Position numbers and translations under genes: made by a program. Positions 61,900 to 64,000 of a stretch of 64,000 bases of DNA are shown here, one piece after another. Source of the stretch: Aureimonas sp. SK2 (GTDB lineage: Bacteria > Pseudomonadota > Alphaproteobacteria > Rhizobiales > Rhizobiaceae). Location of the stretch: positions 62,001-126,000 of the forward strand of contig NZ_JAPZDS010000007.1 in NCBI RefSeq assembly GCF_029813115.1. Reading direction: 5' to 3'. Each line of letters opens with the position of its first letter. The stretch's first letter is position 1. The notes beneath the pieces were generated by a model. It was given only the letters and a program-made list of their open reading frames with translations. It had not been told where the DNA came from and did no database searches.

Positions 61900-64000
61900 T
61901 CGGCGGCCTCCTTGCGCGCGTCGTTCCCGGCCGCATCCTCCGGCGGCCGGCGGTGCTGGGCCGCGATGGGAGACACCATCTCCATCGGGAAGCTGTCGAC
62001 GGCGATGGCTCGCGCCACGGCTGCCTCGGCGGCCGAAAGCTCTTCGAACTCCTCGCCCGTGATGATGCCGCGCTCCAGTGCTACGGCGGGATCGCGGACC
62101 TTGGCTTCGCGCATGCGCTTGGCGATGGGCGCGGCTTCCGTCACCTTCGCGAACGCGTCTTCCAGAACGGCGATCGGATGGTCGGACCGCCCTTCGCCGA
62201 GGTAGAGATCCGGCGTCAGCCGGTCGCGCTGCATGGACGGGCGCATCAGGATCTCGGCGACTTCCGTCACCAGCTCGTCGGCGGGCGGGCGCAGGGGCAC
62301 GCCGAGCGGAAAGGCGACGAGCCGCGCGCCGAGCGCCGCCCAGCGCGCGGGCAGGTTGGCGAAGACGCCGGCGAAGGCGAGGCCCATGCGATTGAAGCCG
62401 CGCTGCATCACGAACTCGACCACCGGCTTGTCGACCTCCGGCCGCCCCTCGGTCTCGAAGCGCTTCAGCGTCGCGCCGAGCAGATAGAGTTCGGACAGAA
62501 TGTCGCCGAGCCGCGCCGAAATCATCTCGCGGCGCTTGAGACTGCCGCCGAGCGTCAGGAGCGCGAGGTCGGAGAGCATCGAGAAGGTCGCGGCATAGCG
62601 CGAAAGCTGGCGCCAGTGGCTGGTGAAGGCCGAGCCACGCGGCGCGGGCGCCGCCAGTCCGCCCGTCCAACCGAACAGGAAGGTGCGCAGGAGGTTGGTC
62701 GTGGCGTGCCCGACATGCTTCCAGAAATGGCGGTCGAACTCGGCCAGCCCCTGTTCCCGGTCGGGGTTCGACAGGGCGCGCATCTCGTCCAGCATGTGCG
62801 GATGGGCGCGGATCGCGCCCTGCCCGAAGATCATCAGGTTGCGCGTCAGGATGTTGGCGCCCTCGACCGTGATGCCGATGGGCACGGAGCGGTGCGAAGA
62901 GCCGATCGGATTGGCCGGTCCGTCGATGATCGCCTTGCCGCCCATGATGTCCATCGCATGAGCGACGGACTTGCGCATGAGTTCGGTGGCGTTGAACTTC
63001 ATGATCGCCGAGACGACGGAGGGCCGGTGCCCTTCGTCCAGCGCCGCCACTGTCAGCCGGCGTGCGGCGTCGACCTGATAGGCGTTGGCGGCGAGTTCGG
63101 CGAGCGGTTCCTGGATGCCCTCGAACATGCCGATCGGCAGGCCGAACTGCTGGCGGATGCGCGCATAGGCGCCGGTCATGCGGGCGGTCATCGCCGTGGC
63201 CGACGCAGCCTGAGAAGGAAGCGAGATGCCGCGCCCGGTGGCGAGCGCCTTCATCAGCATGGTCCAGCCTTCGCCGACCTGCGCCTCGCCGCCGAGGATC
63301 CAGTCCATAGGAATGAATACGTCCTCGCCGTAGAGCGGGCCGTTCTGGAAGAAGGTGAACTGCGGGATATGGCGGTCGCCGTGGCGCACGCCCGCCGTCG
63401 ATGTCGGGATCAAGGCGACCGTGATCCCAAGTTCCTCGCCTCGGCCCAGATGGTTGTCCGGGTCGTAGAGCTTGAAGGCGAGGCCCATGACCGTCGCGAC
63501 GGGGGCGAGCGTGATGTAGCGCTTGGCGAAGTTGAGGCGAATGCCGAGCACCCTTTGCCCCTCGTGCTCGCCGTATTCCACCACCCCTCGGTCTGTCATC
63601 GCGGCGGCGTCGGAGCCGGCGCGGTCGGACGTCAGGCCGAAGCAGGGAATCTCGCGGCCATCGGCAAGGCGCGGCAGCCAGTGATCGCGCTGCGCCTGGG
63701 TGCCGAAGTGGAGCATCAGCTCGCCCGGGCCGAGCGAGTTGGGCACCATGACGGTGACTCCGACGGCGACGCTGGCCGACGAGACCTTGCGCACGACCTC
63801 CGAATGCGCCGTGTTCGAAAAGCCGAGGCCGCCATACTCCTTTGGGATGATCATCCCGAAGAACTTCTCGCGCTTCAGGAAATCCCAAATCTCCGGCGGA
63901 AGATCGTGGTCCTCCCAAACGATCTTCCATTCGTCGATCATGGCGCAGAGTTCGACCACCGGGCCGTCGAGGAAGGCCTGCTCCTCGTCCGTCAGCTTGG
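61896..64000 (-). CDS. fadE: Acyl-CoA dehydrogenase, FadE type (5' end beyond window)
   Basis: Large acyl-CoA dehydrogenase that opens beta-oxidation. The visible 701 residues begin inside KLTDEEQAFLDGPVVELCAM, so the start lies to the right of 64000. Family patterns include FFGMIIPKEYGGLGFSNTAHSEVV, PCFGLTSDRAGSDAAAM, RYITLAPVATVMGLAFKLYDPDNHLG, SSHRSVPIGITVEGANILTRNLMIFGQGAIRAHP and the extra C-terminal domain. The thiolase and fadJ genes follow with overlaps, forming a single operon. Confidence 0.94.
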   Translation of the reverse strand, partial: KLTDEEQAFLDGPVVELCAMIDEWKIVWEDHDLPPEIWDFLKREKFFGMIIPKEYGGLGFSNTAHSEVVRKVSSASVAVGVTVMVPNSLGPGELMLHFGTQAQRDHWLPRLADGREIPCFGLTSDRAGSDAAAMTDRGVVEYGEHEGQRVLGIRLNFAKRYITLAPVATVMGLAFKLYDPDNHLGRGEELGITVALIPTSTAGVRHGDRHIPQFTFFQNGPLYGEDVFIPMDWILGGEAQVGEGWTMLMKALATGRGISLPSQAASATAMTARMTGAYARIRQQFGLPIGMFEGIQEPLAELAANAYQVDAARRLTVAALDEGHRPSVVSAIMKFNATELMRKSVAHAMDIMGGKAIIDGPANPIGSSHRSVPIGITVEGANILTRNLMIFGQGAIRAHPHMLDEMRALSNPDREQGLAEFDRHFWKHVGHATTNLLRTFLFGWTGGLAAPAPRGSAFTSHWRQLSRYAATFSMLSDLALLTLGGSLKRREMISARLGDILSELYLLGATLKRFETEGRPEVDKPVVEFVMQRGFNRMGLAFAGVFANLPARWAALGARLVAFPLGVPLRPPADELVTEVAEILMRPSMQRDRLTPDLYLGEGRSDHPIAVLEDAFAKVTEAAPIAKRMREAKVRDPAVALERGIITGEEFEELSAAEAAVARAIAVDSFPMEMVSPIAAQHRRPPEDAAGNDARKEAAE

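Overview
The window is GC-rich, densely packed chromosomal DNA from an alphaproteobacterium. The gene content and order point to Hyphomicrobiales (Rhizobiales). Supporting signs are PopZ (DUF2497) beside valS and tolC, a CcrM-type GANTC methyltransferase convergent with mutY, the ctaC-ctaD-ctaB-coxF-ctaG-coxC-surf1 oxidase cluster followed by ispH-thrB-rnhA, an IalB-family protein beside tldD, and DUF1344 and DUF3563 small proteins. An Aurantimonadaceae-like member would fit, but genus cannot be fixed from sequence alone. I found no insertion sequence, prophage, CRISPR array, rRNA or plasmid function. This is core chromosome with a few lineage-specific insertions.

Layout. 1-1.06 kb: 3' part of a FadL-type outer-membrane porin, cut by the left edge. 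1.4-7.8 kb (minus): pcm, tolC, popZ, valS. 7.9-9.9 kb: tRNA-Cys, an orphan receiver protein, two very small genes, tRNA-Asn and a small membrane protein. 10.1-15.2 kb: DEAD-box helicase with a DbpA-type RNA-binding domain, a small secreted or anchored protein, trhO, an MBL hydrolase and a DUF1499 membrane protein. 15.2-21.4 kb (minus): GT25 glycosyltransferase, O-antigen ligase, DUF721 and DsbA-like genes, the first three joined by ATGA overlaps, then a divergent pyruvate phosphate dikinase. 21.5-24.5 kb: mutY facing ccrM, then a HAD phosphatase. 24.5-31.5 kb: lipoprotein, thrC, M16 protease, GNAT, and a large 7TM-PAS-GGDEF-EAL c-di-GMP protein. 31.5-36.0 kb: YqgE, orphan DsbD-alpha-like protein, peroxiredoxin, rnhA, thrB, ispH. 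36.0-42.3 kb (minus): aa3 cytochrome c oxidase subunits and assembly factors. 42.6-48.6 kb: IalB-family, tldD, pdxH, lipoprotein, DnaJ-like, fabI, histidine phosphatase, DUF1344. 48.7-55.7 kb (plus): aroC, AcuC-like deacetylase, xseB, dxs, tlyA, a TrmA/RumA-type RNA methyltransferase, DedA. 55.9-64.0 kb (minus): a beta-oxidation block with fadE (cut by the right edge), thiolase and fadJ overlapping by ATGA, then a second operon of acyl-CoA dehydrogenase and enoyl-CoA hydratase behind a palindrome that overlaps a promoter-like sequence.

The genes cover respiration (oxidase plus heme O synthesis and copper delivery), isoprenoid precursors (dxs, ispH), fatty-acid uptake, synthesis and degradation (FadL, FabI, FadE/J/thiolase), threonine synthesis (thrB, thrC), cell-cycle organisation (PopZ, CcrM) and envelope assembly (TolC, O-antigen ligase, DsbA). 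No complete novel system is obvious. The points most worth following up are the coupling of LPS genes to DUF721, the divergent PPDK, the fat-operon palindrome and several hairpins in leaders.
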